A stretch of 64,000 nt of DNA from Flavobacterium lacus (GCF_003268815.1 NZ_QLSV01000006.1:1-64000); one strand, 5' to 3'; numbered from the stretch's first letter, positions 17,801 to 27,595 are shown. The notes: generated from the sequence alone by a model not told the origin. A program made the numbers and translations.

Positions 17801-18350
17801 AATATTTTAATTCAGAAATTAATATAGTTTTGTATGTATCACAATCTAAATTGTCTCTTTTTTCAGGATCTATTATGCACTTTGGATCTTTAGAGCATCC
17901 CCAATTTCTTTGGTTGTCAAACACAAAAACTTCAGGATAGCAATCACTCTTGCCTACGCAAATAAGATAGGTTTGTTCAAACGAATCATTTTGATTGGTT
18001 TTGTTGTTAAAATACAATGCGTCTCCAATTAAATTAAGCCATCTTGCAATTCTAACTTTAGAATGATTATCTCTTATTAAAACAAAATAATATTCTTCTT
18101 GCAAATCTCCTAAGGTTTTTTGTTTTACTATTTCAACACTATTAAAATGGATAGGTTTGTCAAATGAAATATTTTCTTTTAATTTTTCTTTTAAAAGAGT
18201 TGTGTCTTGAATAATCTTTAATTCACCATTTATAATTTTCGCAAATGGTATTTCTAACCCAATATCTTCGTTATGATTTTTAAAAAACGAATAATACGAG
18301 CTGAGGATAACAAAAAGGGCGAATGAAATTTTAACACTTTTAATAACCAT
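17799..18350 (-). CDS. hypothetical membrane-anchored protein
   Basis: This 183-residue protein is not recognised. A single N-terminal hydrophobic stretch (about 5-22) may be a signal or an anchor. The rest is hydrophilic with a cysteine-rich C-terminal third (ICVGKSDCYPEV, WGCSKDPKCIID, NLDCDTYK), which suggests disulphides outside the cytoplasm. It ends directly at a bidirectional terminator and appears monocistronic. Confidence 0.55.
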   Translation of the reverse strand: MVIKSVKISFALFVILSSYYSFFKNHNEDIGLEIPFAKIINGELKIIQDTTLLKEKLKENISFDKPIHFNSVEIVKQKTLGDLQEEYYFVLIRDNHSKVRIARWLNLIGDALYFNNKTNQNDSFEQTYLICVGKSDCYPEVFVFDNQRNWGCSKDPKCIIDPEKRDNLDCDTYKTILISELKY

Positions 18351-18684
18351 AAGATTATGTTTTATGTTTGGTATGGTCTTAATTCTATTGCTTTAAATAG
18401 GAAAAAAACAAAAAAATAAAGTGCTAAATTACGTTAAAAGTTATAAATTAAACAATAATTTTGTGAGATAAAATGTAGAACAGAGTTTTTTAGTAATATT
18501 TTGATAGGTACCTATTTACAGAAACAGAATCAATTTCAATTAAGTTGGATGAGCAATAGAAAGACAAGAGAAATTAAATGAGCGTATTTTGAAAAAAAAG
18601 CTTAACATAATAAAGATCAATCGTTAAGTTAAAGTTGCTGCCGAGTTTAATTATTTACAAACTAAATTTAAACCAAAAATAATC
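18351..18684. other. AT-rich intergenic region, no gene seen
   Basis: 334 bp between divergent genes. It contains a perfect 12-bp palindrome ATAGGTACCTAT (18504-18515) and a near-match to the -7 consensus (TATTTTGA near 18582), but no full TAnnTTTG at good spacing for either gene. No reading frame or RNA gene was recognised. Confidence 0.4.
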
Positions 18685-21600
18685 TTGACAAAAGCCAAAA
18701 TAAAAAAATGGAAAAAAGTGCTAGCGGGGTTTTTACTAATCCCTCTGCTTTTTTTTGCCATTATATCAGTAGTTTTAGTGACAAAAAAAGATACACTAGT
18801 TGCCGAATTATTAGAAACACTAAACGAAGATTTTAAAGGCGAAATTAGCATAAAAAGTACAAAAATTTCTCCGTTCGAAAATTTTCCATACATCTCGATT
18901 GACTTACAGGGACTTAAAGTTTTTGAAACAAAAGACAACACCATTCAACCGATTATTAGTTTGGAAGATGTGTATGTTGGTTTTGATTTATGGACTATTC
19001 TGGAAGGAAAATATGATGTAAAAACCATTAAGTTAAAAGGTGGTTTTATCCATGTTGTTCAAGAATTAGACAATTCCTATAACCTTGTCAAAGCGTTTGA
19101 ATCGCAAAAAGAGATTGACGATTTGGAAGAAGAATTTCATTTAGACCTACAAAAAATTCTTTTGGATAAAGTTGAGATTACCAAAACAAACAAAACGGAT
19201 AGTGTTTCCATTTATGCTAAATTGGACAAAGCAGTTGTTCAATTTGAAAAAAATCCAACACATATTAATATGGGTTTGGATGCCGATTTCAGGCTCAATA
19301 TTCTCAAACACAACGACACCACATTTTTCAAAAACAAACATTTTGACGTTAAAACGTCCTTCACTTTTAACAAAGATGATCACAAAATTAAATTTGCCCC
19401 TTCAGAAATTCAATTTGAAAATGGCTTGTTTGGTATGGAAGGCGAAATTGATTTTGATGATGATTTTGATGTAAATTTAACATTTGACGGTAAAAAACCC
19501 AATTTCGATTTGTTGATAGCGTTCGCTCCAACCGATTTAGCAGAAACCTTAAATACCTACGACAACAGAGGTGATATTTATTTTGAAGCTTCTGTCAAAG
19601 GTAAATCCATCAACGGACACAACCCCGCTGTTGAAGCAAAATTTGGTTGCAAATCCGGTTTTTTTGACAATAAAGAAACCAATAAAAAATTAGATCAACT
19701 ATTTTTTAATGCTTACTTCAGCAATGGAGAAACACAGAATCTATCGTCCAGTATTTTTAAATTAACCGATTTTACAGCCAAACCCGAAGCCGGAATTTTT
19801 AAAGCAAACCTTATCGTAAAAAACTTCCTTTCGCCGGAAATTGACATGAAAATTGACTCCGATTTTGATTTGGATTTTCTTACTAAATTCTTCAATTTAA
19901 AAGATTTAAGCAATTTGACCGGGAAAGTAGACTTAGCGATGAATTTTCACGACATCATCGATTTGGCTCATCCCGAAAGAAGTTTGGAGAAACTAAATCA
20001 AGCTTATTATTCTGAATTGGTAATTTCAAATTTAAACTTTAAATCAGACAGTTATCATCTTTCCATTCGTGATTTAAACCTAAAAGCGACGATGGATGGT
20101 AATGATATTATGATGGATTATTGTCGACTAAAAGTAGGTAATTCCGATTTGTCTTTGTCCGGTTTTATCAGCAACATTCCTGCAATTCTTCACAAAACCA
20201 ATGATGAAGTAAAGGCGAACGTGCAAATTGAATCGAAGCAATTTGACATTAAACAATTGACTTCTTTTGACACCACTAAACTAAAGCCCATTGATGAAAA
20301 CATCAAAAATCTGCGTTTAGGGTTGCGGTTTCAAGGTGAAGCCAATACCTTTATTCAATCTAAATCGCTTCCGTTGGGTAACTTTTTCATCGAAGATTTT
20401 TACGGGAAATTGAGCCATTACCCACATACTTTTCACGACTTTGATGCAAAAGTTTTTATTCATGACAATCATATCAACATTAAAAACTTTGATGGAATGA
20501 TTGATGATACAGATTTTCATCTCACCGGATCGGTAGAAAACTACAATCTTTGGTTGGCCGATGAAAAAATTGGCGATACCAAATTTGAATTTGATTTAAC
20601 CTCCAATTTACTCAAATTAAAAGACCTCTTTTCATACAAAGGAGAAAATCATGTCCCCGTAGATTATCGTCAAGAAGAAATTAGGGACTTGAAAATTCAC
20701 GGAACGCTTGCTCTTCATTATGACAAGGTTTTAAAATCAACCGACCTTGATTTGCAACAATTCAAAGGGAATTTGAAAAAACACCCCATAAAATTGGAGT
20801 ACGGCAAGGGAAATCTTCATTTTGAAAAGGATCTGCTTACTTTCAATCAATTGAATGCCAAAATTGGTTCGAGCGATTTTGGGTTAAACGGCACTTATTA
20901 TATTGGATCAAATCCGGAACTTAAAAAAAAGGATGCGTTGATAAAATTCAAATCAAACAACCTTGATTTTGACGAATTGTTTAGTTATTCGCCAACTAAT
21001 CCAAGTAACGGAAAATCTATTGATCACGATGATGTGTTTAATATTTTTGAAATTCCGTTTCGAAACATGAAAATTCAAACCGACATCAAAAAACTCAATT
21101 ATCACCGCTATCAAATTGCCAATTTAAAAGGAGATCTTAGGCTTCAAGAGAACCACATGGTTTTTCTGGATAATCTTCAATTAAATGCTGCCGGAGGAAT
21201 TGTTGACTTAAAAGGTTATTTTAATGGTTCCAATCCAAAACACATTTATTTTAGTCCCGATTTAAAAATTCAAAAAGTAAATTTAGATGAAGTACTTTTT
21301 AAATTTGATAATTTTGGTCAAGATCAGTTAGTTTCTGAAAATTTACACGGCATTTTTACCGGAAGAATTACCGGAAAAATATTGATGCATACCGATCTTA
21401 CTCCTATTATTAACGAATCAGATTTATCGATTGATGTTTCGGTGGTGAATGGAAGACTCGAAAAATTTGGTCCGATGGATGCTTTGTCCGACTTTTTTAA
21501 AGATAAAAACCTTTCAAAAGTTCTATTTGATAAATTAGAAAATCGCCTACAAGTAAAAAACGGAACGATGGTTTTACCGAATATGCTTATCAATTCTTCA

Positions 21601-21957
21601 CTTGGATTTATTGAAGTTTCCGGCAAACAAGATGCCGATTTGACTATGGAATATTACGTTCGTGTTCCGTTGAAATTGGTTACTAAAGTTGCTTCTCAAA
21701 AATTATTTGGCAAGAAAAAAGAAGAAATTGATCCCGATCAAGAAGACCAAATAATCTACAAAGACCCAACTAAAAAAGTGAGTTATGTGAACTTAAAAAT
21801 TTCAGGAACGCCTTCTAACTATAAAATTTCTTTGCAAAAAAACAAGGAGTTAAAACAAGGAAAAGGATTTGAAAAAGACGAATCATTTTTATTCGAATCT
21901 TTGGAAACCGATAGTTTACATGTTCAGGAACAGGATTCACTAAATTCGTCACACTAA
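18685..21957 (+). CDS. AsmA-like inner-membrane-anchored envelope protein
   Basis: 1090 residues with one N-terminal membrane helix (about 10-33) and a very long periplasmic region of repeated beta-strand-rich segments (for example DDTDFHLTGSVENYNLW, KIGSSDFGLNGTYYIGSNPE, LNAAGGIVDLKGYFNGSNPK). The start region (FKGEISIKSTKISPFENFPY) and C-terminal part (LSIDVSVVNGRLEKFGPMDA, LINSSLGFIEVSGKQDADLT) match the AsmA/AsmA-like group of large bridge-type proteins. Family members are thought to help move phospholipids between membranes. The start is probably TTG at 18685, as no ATG lies upstream in frame; a GTG at 18718 is an alternative but sits at the edge of the membrane helix. The aldo/keto reductase gene follows after 6 nt. 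Confidence 0.82.
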   Translation: MTKAKIKKWKKVLAGFLLIPLLFFAIISVVLVTKKDTLVAELLETLNEDFKGEISIKSTKISPFENFPYISIDLQGLKVFETKDNTIQPIISLEDVYVGFDLWTILEGKYDVKTIKLKGGFIHVVQELDNSYNLVKAFESQKEIDDLEEEFHLDLQKILLDKVEITKTNKTDSVSIYAKLDKAVVQFEKNPTHINMGLDADFRLNILKHNDTTFFKNKHFDVKTSFTFNKDDHKIKFAPSEIQFENGLFGMEGEIDFDDDFDVNLTFDGKKPNFDLLIAFAPTDLAETLNTYDNRGDIYFEASVKGKSINGHNPAVEAKFGCKSGFFDNKETNKKLDQLFFNAYFSNGETQNLSSSIFKLTDFTAKPEAGIFKANLIVKNFLSPEIDMKIDSDFDLDFLTKFFNLKDLSNLTGKVDLAMNFHDIIDLAHPERSLEKLNQAYYSELVISNLNFKSDSYHLSIRDLNLKATMDGNDIMMDYCRLKVGNSDLSLSGFISNIPAILHKTNDEVKANVQIESKQFDIKQLTSFDTTKLKPIDENIKNLRLGLRFQGEANTFIQSKSLPLGNFFIEDFYGKLSHYPHTFHDFDAKVFIHDNHINIKNFDGMIDDTDFHLTGSVENYNLWLADEKIGDTKFEFDLTSNLLKLKDLFSYKGENHVPVDYRQEEIRDLKIHGTLALHYDKVLKSTDLDLQQFKGNLKKHPIKLEYGKGNLHFEKDLLTFNQLNAKIGSSDFGLNGTYYIGSNPELKKKDALIKFKSNNLDFDELFSYSPTNPSNGKSIDHDDVFNIFEIPFRNMKIQTDIKKLNYHRYQIANLKGDLRLQENHMVFLDNLQLNAAGGIVDLKGYFNGSNPKHIYFSPDLKIQKVNLDEVLFKFDNFGQDQLVSENLHGIFTGRITGKILMHTDLTPIINESDLSIDVSVVNGRLEKFGPMDALSDFFKDKNLSKVLFDKLENRLQVKNGTMVLPNMLINSSLGFIEVSGKQDADLTMEYYVRVPLKLVTKVASQKLFGKKKEEIDPDQEDQIIYKDPTKKVSYVNLKISGTPSNYKISLQKNKELKQGKGFEKDESFLFESLETDSLHVQEQDSLNSSH

Positions 21958-21963
21958 ATTAAA

Positions 21964-22998
21964 ATGAACTATACTTTTATTCCACAAACCAACTTAAAAA
22001 TTAGTAAAATCTGTTTAGGAACTATGACTTTTGGCGAGCAAAACTCCGAAAGTGAAGCCCATGAACAGTTGAATTATGCCGTTTCTAACGGAATTAATTT
22101 TATTGATACAGCCGAAATGTATCCCATTGCTGCCCGAAAAGAAACCTTGGGTAGTACCGAGCGTTTCATAGGGAGTTGGTTAAACAAAAGAGGTAAGCGT
22201 GACGATTTGGTGATTGCCACTAAAATTGCCGGACCTAATCGCGGAATGGAGTACATTCGGAAACCACTTGATTTTTCTGCCAAAAGCATCAATGAAGCCG
22301 TTGAGTTAAGTTTAAAAAATCTACAAACTGATTATATCGATTTATACCAAATGCATTGGCCGGAACGCGTGATGAATATGTTTGGGAAAAGAGGTCTGAC
22401 CGAAATTGACACTCATTGGAAAGAAAATATAGCCGAAGTTTTATCTGTATATGATAAACTAATCAAAGCCGGAAAGATTCGGCACATCGGTGTTTCAAAC
22501 GAAGCACCCTGGGCAGTGATGAAGTTTATCAGCGAAAGCGAAAAACACAATCTACCCCGAATTGCAACCATTCAAAATCCGTATTCGTTGCTAAACAGAT
22601 TATTTGAAGTAGGTTTAACCGAAGTTTGTATGCGAGAAAATATTGGTCTAATGGCCTATTCGCCCTTGGGTTTTGGTATTTTATCCGGCAAACACTTAAA
22701 CGGAACCAAATCTAATTCGCGAATTGACTTGTTTCCGCAATTTATTCGCTACACCAATGAAAATGCGACCAAAGCTACGCAATTGCACCAAGAATTGGCA
22801 GGTGATTTTGGGTTAACCTTAACTCAAATGGCTTTGGCTTTTGTACAACAGCAACAATTTGTGATGAGCACGATTATTGGAGCCACCTCTTTAGAACAAC
22901 TGAAAGAGAACATTGATACGCACAGCATTATTCTTGCAGAGGAGATTTTGAAAGAAATTGAAAAAATTCATGAAATGATTCCGAATCCGGCTCCTTGA
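21964..22998 (+). CDS. aldo/keto reductase, Tas-like
   Basis: This 344-residue NADP(H)-dependent aldo/keto reductase is of the Tas/YajO-like group. Motifs visible are ICLGTMTFGEQNSE, INFIDTAEMYP (catalytic Asp and Tyr), IATKIAGP (Lys), LYQMHWPER (His), and the cofactor-binding end STIIGATSLEQLKENI. It probably reduces a small aldehyde or ketone in the cytoplasm; the substrate cannot be predicted. It is coupled to the preceding AsmA-like gene by a 6-nt gap, although no functional link is known. Confidence 0.88.
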   Translation: MNYTFIPQTNLKISKICLGTMTFGEQNSESEAHEQLNYAVSNGINFIDTAEMYPIAARKETLGSTERFIGSWLNKRGKRDDLVIATKIAGPNRGMEYIRKPLDFSAKSINEAVELSLKNLQTDYIDLYQMHWPERVMNMFGKRGLTEIDTHWKENIAEVLSVYDKLIKAGKIRHIGVSNEAPWAVMKFISESEKHNLPRIATIQNPYSLLNRLFEVGLTEVCMRENIGLMAYSPLGFGILSGKHLNGTKSNSRIDLFPQFIRYTNENATKATQLHQELAGDFGLTLTQMALAFVQQQQFVMSTIIGATSLEQLKENIDTHSIILAEEILKEIEKIHEMIPNPAP

Positions 22999-23008
22999 GT
23001 TGTTGTTG

Positions 23009-23078
23009 GTTGTCTGTTGTCTGTTGTCTGTTGTCTGTTGTCTGTTGTCTGTTGTCTGTTGTCTGTTGTCTGTTGTCT
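23009..23078 (+). repeat. heptamer tandem repeat (GTTGTCT) x10
   Basis: Ten perfect copies of GTTGTCT begin 10 nt after the aldo/keto reductase stop codon. Perfect identity suggests a recent, length-variable array. A frame through it gives a repetitive cysteine/leucine/serine peptide that is not a plausible protein. Confidence 0.95.
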
Positions 23079-23327
23079 GTTTTCCAACAATCCTATAAAG
23101 ATAATCATAGGCTTTGTGTCTTAACGTCTTTGTGGCTAAAAATACGTCACCACAGCCCTCTCCGAAGGAGAGGGAGACAGGGCGTAGTACTATTGCACTT
23201 AAGTAGTAGTAACAAATCTGCTTTAATCCATTATAGCGAAGCTATCAAAATCTGTTTAAACTCGCGTTTTGCAAAGCAAATCCGTTCAACCTGCCGGCAG
23301 GCAGGTCCGTGTTCCATTTCCGAGATG
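23079..23327. repeat. intergenic dispersed-repeat remnants, no gene
   Basis: This stretch holds a perfect hairpin CCCTCTCC-GAA-GGAGAGGG (23156-23174) and the palindrome CCTGCCGGCAGG (23290-23301), which is followed by GCAGGTCCG. A near-identical module occurs inside element A at about 10195-10216. No coding sequence was recognised between the heptamer array and the sugar dehydrogenase gene. Confidence 0.6.
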
Positions 23328-24701
23328 TTATTTCACAACCAATTTACTCGTAAAACTACCGCCATTTAGTTCTTCCACCGAAACAAAATATAATCCCGGA
23401 GAAAGGTTATCTATGCTAACCGTAGTCGACTCTAAATTATCCATTTTTTTGATGGTCACTCTTTTTCCCATCGAATCATAAATAGATAGTTCATATAAAT
23501 TCAACAGATTAGCGTTTTTGATGGTAAATGAATTTTCAGCCGGATTAGGGTATATACTCAACCCATTTTGCTCAAAATCATTAGTGCTCAAGCTTGTGTC
23601 AATAATTCTAGAAACAATTCCGTTTGAAATTCCGGCCACATATAATTCGCCGTTTATATCTTCTCCAAAACTGGTAAAGTTTCCGCCGAAAGCACTTGTC
23701 CAAGTAATGGTTCCTCCATTATTTCCCACCCAGCCAATTCGGTTGGAGCAATAGTCTGCAAAAAAATATTTTCCCACCATATTTGAATACGTAGTACCAC
23801 GATAAACATAGCCTCCTGTAATCGAACAATTACCACTTCCCAGATTATAGTTGGCTACCGGCATGAAATAATTTGATGCACTTTGACACCCATTTGTATT
23901 GTAGGGGATATTAGCCTCATAACAACGCCATCCAAAGTTCAGTCCAGCGGTAAGTGGAGCACTAACTTTATTGATTTCTTCACGTTCATTTTGACCAACA
24001 TCGGCAATCCATAAATCGCCTGTTTGGGTATCAAAAGAAAATTTCCAAGGATTTCTCATTCCCACACCCCAAATTTCATCTGCACCGGCTACACCCACGT
24101 ACGGATTATCTGCTGGAATTGCATAGCCTGATTCAACATCCACATCAATACGAAGCATTTTTCCTAACAAAGAGTTGATGTTTTGACCGTAATTATCCGG
24201 GTCGCCACCACTTCCGCCGTCGCCCATTCCAATATATAAATAACCATCGGGACCAAAATTAAGTGAACCGCCATTGTGATTAGAAAAAGGCTGAGCAATA
24301 GTTAATAAAACTTCTGCACTTGCAGGATTGGCTATGTTAGGGTCGGTGGTGCTTACGGTGTATTTTGCAATCACGGTAGCACCATCACCAGAGCGTGTAT
24401 AGTTAACATAAAAACGACCATTCGTGGCATAATCAGGGTGAAAAGCCAAGCCCAACAAACCGCGTTCTCCGCCTGCTGTAATGATAGATGATAAGGATAA
24501 AAATGGCGTGGTGTTGATGGTTCCGTTTGCATTGACAATACGGATTAAACCGCCTCGTTGCACCACAAATAAACGGGAATCACCTGCATTCACAATAGCA
24601 ACCGGACTCGAAAAACCGGAAGCAAATGTTTGCAGAGCAATTGTTTGCGAGAAAACACTCGACGCAAACAGTAAAACACCTAATTGTAGAATTTTTTTCA
24701 T
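23328..24701 (-). CDS. secreted PQQ-type sugar dehydrogenase (GSDH fold) with T9SS sorting domain
   Basis: 457 residues. A signal peptide (MKKILQLGVLLFASSVFSQ) is followed by a glucose/sorbosone dehydrogenase beta-propeller (about 25-365) with GGERGLLGLAFHPDYATNGR, YLYIGMGDGGSGGDPDNYGQ, DEIWGVGMRNPWKFSFD, DVGQNEREEI and GGYVYRG. The final 80 residues are a type A Por sorting domain (LSIYPNPAENSF, SPGLYFVSV, KLVVK). It should be exported across the outer membrane by T9SS and oxidise extracellular sugars or related alcohols. PQQ dependence is inferred from family only. The gene stands alone. Confidence 0.87.
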   Translation of the reverse strand: MKKILQLGVLLFASSVFSQTIALQTFASGFSSPVAIVNAGDSRLFVVQRGGLIRIVNANGTINTTPFLSLSSIITAGGERGLLGLAFHPDYATNGRFYVNYTRSGDGATVIAKYTVSTTDPNIANPASAEVLLTIAQPFSNHNGGSLNFGPDGYLYIGMGDGGSGGDPDNYGQNINSLLGKMLRIDVDVESGYAIPADNPYVGVAGADEIWGVGMRNPWKFSFDTQTGDLWIADVGQNEREEINKVSAPLTAGLNFGWRCYEANIPYNTNGCQSASNYFMPVANYNLGSGNCSITGGYVYRGTTYSNMVGKYFFADYCSNRIGWVGNNGGTITWTSAFGGNFTSFGEDINGELYVAGISNGIVSRIIDTSLSTNDFEQNGLSIYPNPAENSFTIKNANLLNLYELSIYDSMGKRVTIKKMDNLESTTVSIDNLSPGLYFVSVEELNGGSFTSKLVVK

Positions 24702-24772
24702 AGTATTTTTGTTTTTGGATTACGTAAAAATAGTAATTTTTTTTTAAATAGTTTTCATTATTAACAGGTTAC

Positions 24773-24807
24773 AAAAAAAACCACCCCAAATTACTTCAAG
24801 GTGGTTT
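24773..24807 (-). terminator. intrinsic terminator of the vWA/toroid unit
   Basis: On the minus strand AAACCACC pairs with GGTGGTTT around a 14-nt loop and is followed by a run of eight T. It lies 20 nt after the stop codon of the vWA gene. Confidence 0.8.
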
Positions 24808-24826
24808 AACTACAATCCAACTAAAA

Positions 24827-25990
24827 TTAATTCACCACTTTATAGCCTTTTGCTTTGGCAAAACTGTGAATAGAACTTGCCATGGCATTGCCTAAATCGT
24901 CTTGCGAGGCGGTATTTTTAGATTCGTTGTCAATAAATTCTTGTCGCTTTTTGGCCAGTTCCGCCATTTCTTTCTGAATGGTTTCGCGTTCTTTTGCCTT
25001 TTGAGTCACAATGGTTTTTATTTCTTCTTTCGATTTGTTTTTAAGCTCCGCCGGAAGTTCTTCGGGTTTAAGTTTTTCAATTGCTTTATCGTCTTTTTTG
25101 GCTTTATCCACTAAATCCCAACTGTCGTTTTTATATACTTCTTTCGATTTACTCACGGAACGCTCGGCATAATTGGCTCCGGATATCGATTGAGCATTGG
25201 CATCTTGCACTTCTTGGCTTCTTTTTTTCTCGATTCCTTTCGAACCGTAGCCAATGTAGGTGGTGTTTAACCGCACATTGCATTGCGAAATCTGATCGTC
25301 ATACGGCGTCACGATGTAACGAACTTTGGCGTTGTAATCAATGTTGAAGTATTTTCCTTTGCCAACATCGGCACCGTCTTTCCAAAAAGTAGCAATGCCT
25401 TCGGCGGCGTTGCCACAGAAAATGGTATTGATAAAAATGTCTTTTTTCGAGGCATCGGCAATGGCTTCTTTATAGTTAACGCCACCTTGATTAAAGGGTT
25501 CGTTACCGGCAATATACACGAGTTTCATGCTTTTTTGATTATCGTCCCAGGTCAATTTATCAGAAGCTTCTTTAATTACGGCTCCGCAGTATTCGCTTCC
25601 GCCATTGGTTCGCAGGGCAAATAATTGTTCTGAAATTAAATCTAAATCAGTAGTTAACGGCGTGATTTGTCGAATGTAATTGGATTGCAGACTCAATCCG
25701 CTGTTGCCGTATTCGTATAATGCAATTTGAATTTCGGGACTTTTGCCTTCGTATTTTAATGTGGTTAATGTGTTGACGATGTTCCATAAACGCGATTTGG
25801 CTTGTTCGATCAAACCATCCATACTGGAGGACGTGTCTAACAATAAAGCGACTTGAATTTTGGTGTCGGTTGTTGCAACCATCGTTGGTTCCGGTTGTTG
25901 ATTGATCGCTAAAGTTTCTTTTTTGTTCTCGCAATTGCTAAACAGCAAGCAAGACGATAAAAGGGTTAAGGTTAAAATTAGATTTTTCAT
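24827..25990 (-). CDS. vWA-domain lipoprotein
   Basis: 387 residues. A lipoprotein signal ends at Cys14 (LLSSC) or, more likely, Cys20 (LFSNC followed by ENKKE). Residues about 45-240 form a von Willebrand factor A domain with an intact metal site: DTSSSMDG, the threonine of LRTNGGSEYCGAV, and YIAGNEPFNQGG. Residues about 290-385 are a charged helical, probably coiled-coil tail (KLKPEELPAELKNKSKEEIK). The protein is anchored to a membrane and probably binds another protein through a bound metal ion. It is the second gene of a two-gene operon, 27 nt after the toroid gene. The partner and the process are unknown. Confidence 0.82.
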   Translation of the reverse strand: MKNLILTLTLLSSCLLFSNCENKKETLAINQQPEPTMVATTDTKIQVALLLDTSSSMDGLIEQAKSRLWNIVNTLTTLKYEGKSPEIQIALYEYGNSGLSLQSNYIRQITPLTTDLDLISEQLFALRTNGGSEYCGAVIKEASDKLTWDDNQKSMKLVYIAGNEPFNQGGVNYKEAIADASKKDIFINTIFCGNAAEGIATFWKDGADVGKGKYFNIDYNAKVRYIVTPYDDQISQCNVRLNTTYIGYGSKGIEKKRSQEVQDANAQSISGANYAERSVSKSKEVYKNDSWDLVDKAKKDDKAIEKLKPEELPAELKNKSKEEIKTIVTQKAKERETIQKEMAELAKKRQEFIDNESKNTASQDDLGNAMASSIHSFAKAKGYKVVN

Positions 25991-26017
25991 ACTGTTGGAT
26001 TTATAAGTTAATTAAAA

Positions 26018-27340
26018 TTATTTTTGAAGTGTGTTGATTTCGTTTTCCACCGAAAGAATCATCAAACACGTAGCCGTGCAAAACGCAGGACTGGTGATGC
26101 AGTGATGACCGTTCCAGCTGCCGTCTGCATTTTGAATTTGCATCATTCGCCCACCGATATTGTCGTACCATTTTTTCCAATCGTCGTCTTGGTTCACAAT
26201 CATTGACTCGCCGGTTTGAAGGAAGCTTAGGAATTCTTCGCCGCCGTTGTTGCCAAAACCGGATAACACATCTTCTTTCATGGCGGTTACTTTTGCCGAT
26301 TGATAGACTTTGTTGGCCACATCATACGACTTTGCTTTTTCTTTTGAATAGCCTAAACGTTCTAAATTTTGTTCGTTTAAAACCGCATCGCGTTCAATTT
26401 TACCTTCTGCTTTGGCTTTTTTAAAGAGTTGATCGGCTTCTTTGGCTTCTTCGGCACTGTTTCTCACCGAACTGCTCACGGCATAGAGCATGATTCCGGC
26501 TCCGTCTTCGGTTTTAGCTGATTCGCTCTGCGGGTTGTAATTGCTTTTTTGATATTCTCTGGCTTGCTGAATTTTTGCTTTATCTACTTTGATGTCTTTA
26601 TTTTTAGATGCCATTTCTAAACCCGAATTCGCAAAAGACGATTGCAAAACGCCTGCCCAACCGGATCCTCCCACTTTGCCGGAATCGCCCATTGATTTTT
26701 CAATCTTATCAACACAAACTTGAATGCCGTCTTTCACTCTTGTTTTCATTGATTCGTCTTTTATTGTTGGAAGCAATTGATTAAAGAATTGCAAGGTGAG
26801 AATGGCATCAATGTGTTCGCCTAATTTTCCCTGAATTTGTGTTCCTCTTATTTGTGTGATGTAAGGGGAGTTTTGGTTTTTATCGATTTCATTCAATAGA
26901 AATAAAACCGATTTTTTAAGGGTTTCTTTGTGCTCGCCTTTTTCCATTGAAAAACCACAACGGTACAACGCCATCGCCGACATAGCTGTAGTGGCAGGAT
27001 CGGAAGATACAGCGTGCGGATTTCTTTCTTTTTGATTGTTTCGGGAACCGGCTCCCCAACCGCCATCGGGATTTTGGGCTTGAATGAGCCATAATTCGCC
27101 TTTGGAGATGGTTTCTTCAAATTTCTTGCTTGATTTTACAACGGCAGCACCTTCAACGGATTGTTCGCCCATTAAGGACATAAAAACACAGGGTTTTTCA
27201 TCGTCTTCCACAATTTTCCGTTGAGCGATTTCTTTTTTGGGAAGCAATTCTTTTGTTGGTTCAGAATCATTTCCCAACAAATAAATAAACGGAACACAAC
27301 TTACTAAAGCAGATATTCCTAGCATGATTTTTGTTTTCAT
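26018..27340 (-). CDS. alpha/alpha-toroid (prenyltransferase/squalene-cyclase-like repeat) protein
   Basis: 440 residues with an N-terminal hydrophobic segment (LVSC at residues 12-15 could be a lipobox, or it is a membrane anchor). The rest shows terpenoid-cyclase-like toroid repeats: LIQAQNPDGGWGAGSR near 80-95, a DPATTAMSAMALYRCGF helix, and MQIQNADGSWNGHHCITSPA with FCTATCLMIL near the end. The DxDD or DCTAE catalytic motifs of squalene-hopene cyclases are not seen, so a non-terpene role is likely. A lysine/glutamate-rich insert occupies about 255-330. It is the first gene of a pair with the vWA lipoprotein and is divergent from a two-component system. Confidence 0.75.
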   Translation of the reverse strand: MKTKIMLGISALVSCVPFIYLLGNDSEPTKELLPKKEIAQRKIVEDDEKPCVFMSLMGEQSVEGAAVVKSSKKFEETISKGELWLIQAQNPDGGWGAGSRNNQKERNPHAVSSDPATTAMSAMALYRCGFSMEKGEHKETLKKSVLFLLNEIDKNQNSPYITQIRGTQIQGKLGEHIDAILTLQFFNQLLPTIKDESMKTRVKDGIQVCVDKIEKSMGDSGKVGGSGWAGVLQSSFANSGLEMASKNKDIKVDKAKIQQAREYQKSNYNPQSESAKTEDGAGIMLYAVSSSVRNSAEEAKEADQLFKKAKAEGKIERDAVLNEQNLERLGYSKEKAKSYDVANKVYQSAKVTAMKEDVLSGFGNNGGEEFLSFLQTGESMIVNQDDDWKKWYDNIGGRMMQIQNADGSWNGHHCITSPAFCTATCLMILSVENEINTLQK

Positions 27341-27374
27341 ATTGTATTGATTTTGATTGTTATTAATTTTTTTG

Positions 27375-27431
27375 GCCGCTGATTCGCTGATTATTTTTGA
27401 TGATATGCTAAAAAATCAGTGAATCAGTGGC
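27375..27431. repeat. inverted repeat in the divergent promoter region
   Basis: GCCGCTGATTCGCTGATT (27375-27392) and AATCAGTGAATCAGTGGC (27414-27431) are inverted copies differing at two positions. Each arm contains two CTGATTC-like octamers. It may be a dyad operator, a hairpin in the leader of the minus-strand gene, or a repeat element. Confidence 0.6.
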
Positions 27432-27510
27432 TATTTTTATCATCTGTAAAAAATGATTTTGTTTTTATTTTTTGATAAAATTACTTGACAAGACAATTCA
27501 ACTTTGATCC

Positions 27511-27542
27511 ACTTGGTGAAACCCATTTCTGACTTGGTGAAA
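27511..27542 (+). promoter_or_regulatory. paired direct repeats, candidate LytTR operator
   Basis: ACTTGGTGAAA occurs at 27511-27521 and again at 27532-27542, a start-to-start distance of 21 bp, or two helical turns. LytTR-type regulators typically bind two short direct repeats with this phasing. The site lies about 55 bp upstream of the sensor kinase start. It is shared with the divergent toroid/vWA unit, so autoregulation and control of that unit are both possible. Confidence 0.5.
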
Positions 27543-27595
27543 TCGTTTTTTAAACCCGATTTTATTTTCGTACTTTACACTATAATATAAATGAG

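Noticed and set aside
22995-23369. Reading frame of about 124 codons after the aldo/keto reductase
   Set aside because: Its N-terminal third is the translation of a perfect heptamer repeat and the rest crosses dispersed repeats and the end of another gene.
26018-27340. Squalene-hopene cyclase
   Set aside because: Toroid repeats are present, but the DxDD and QW-plus-DCTAE type catalytic motifs are not, and the protein is too short.
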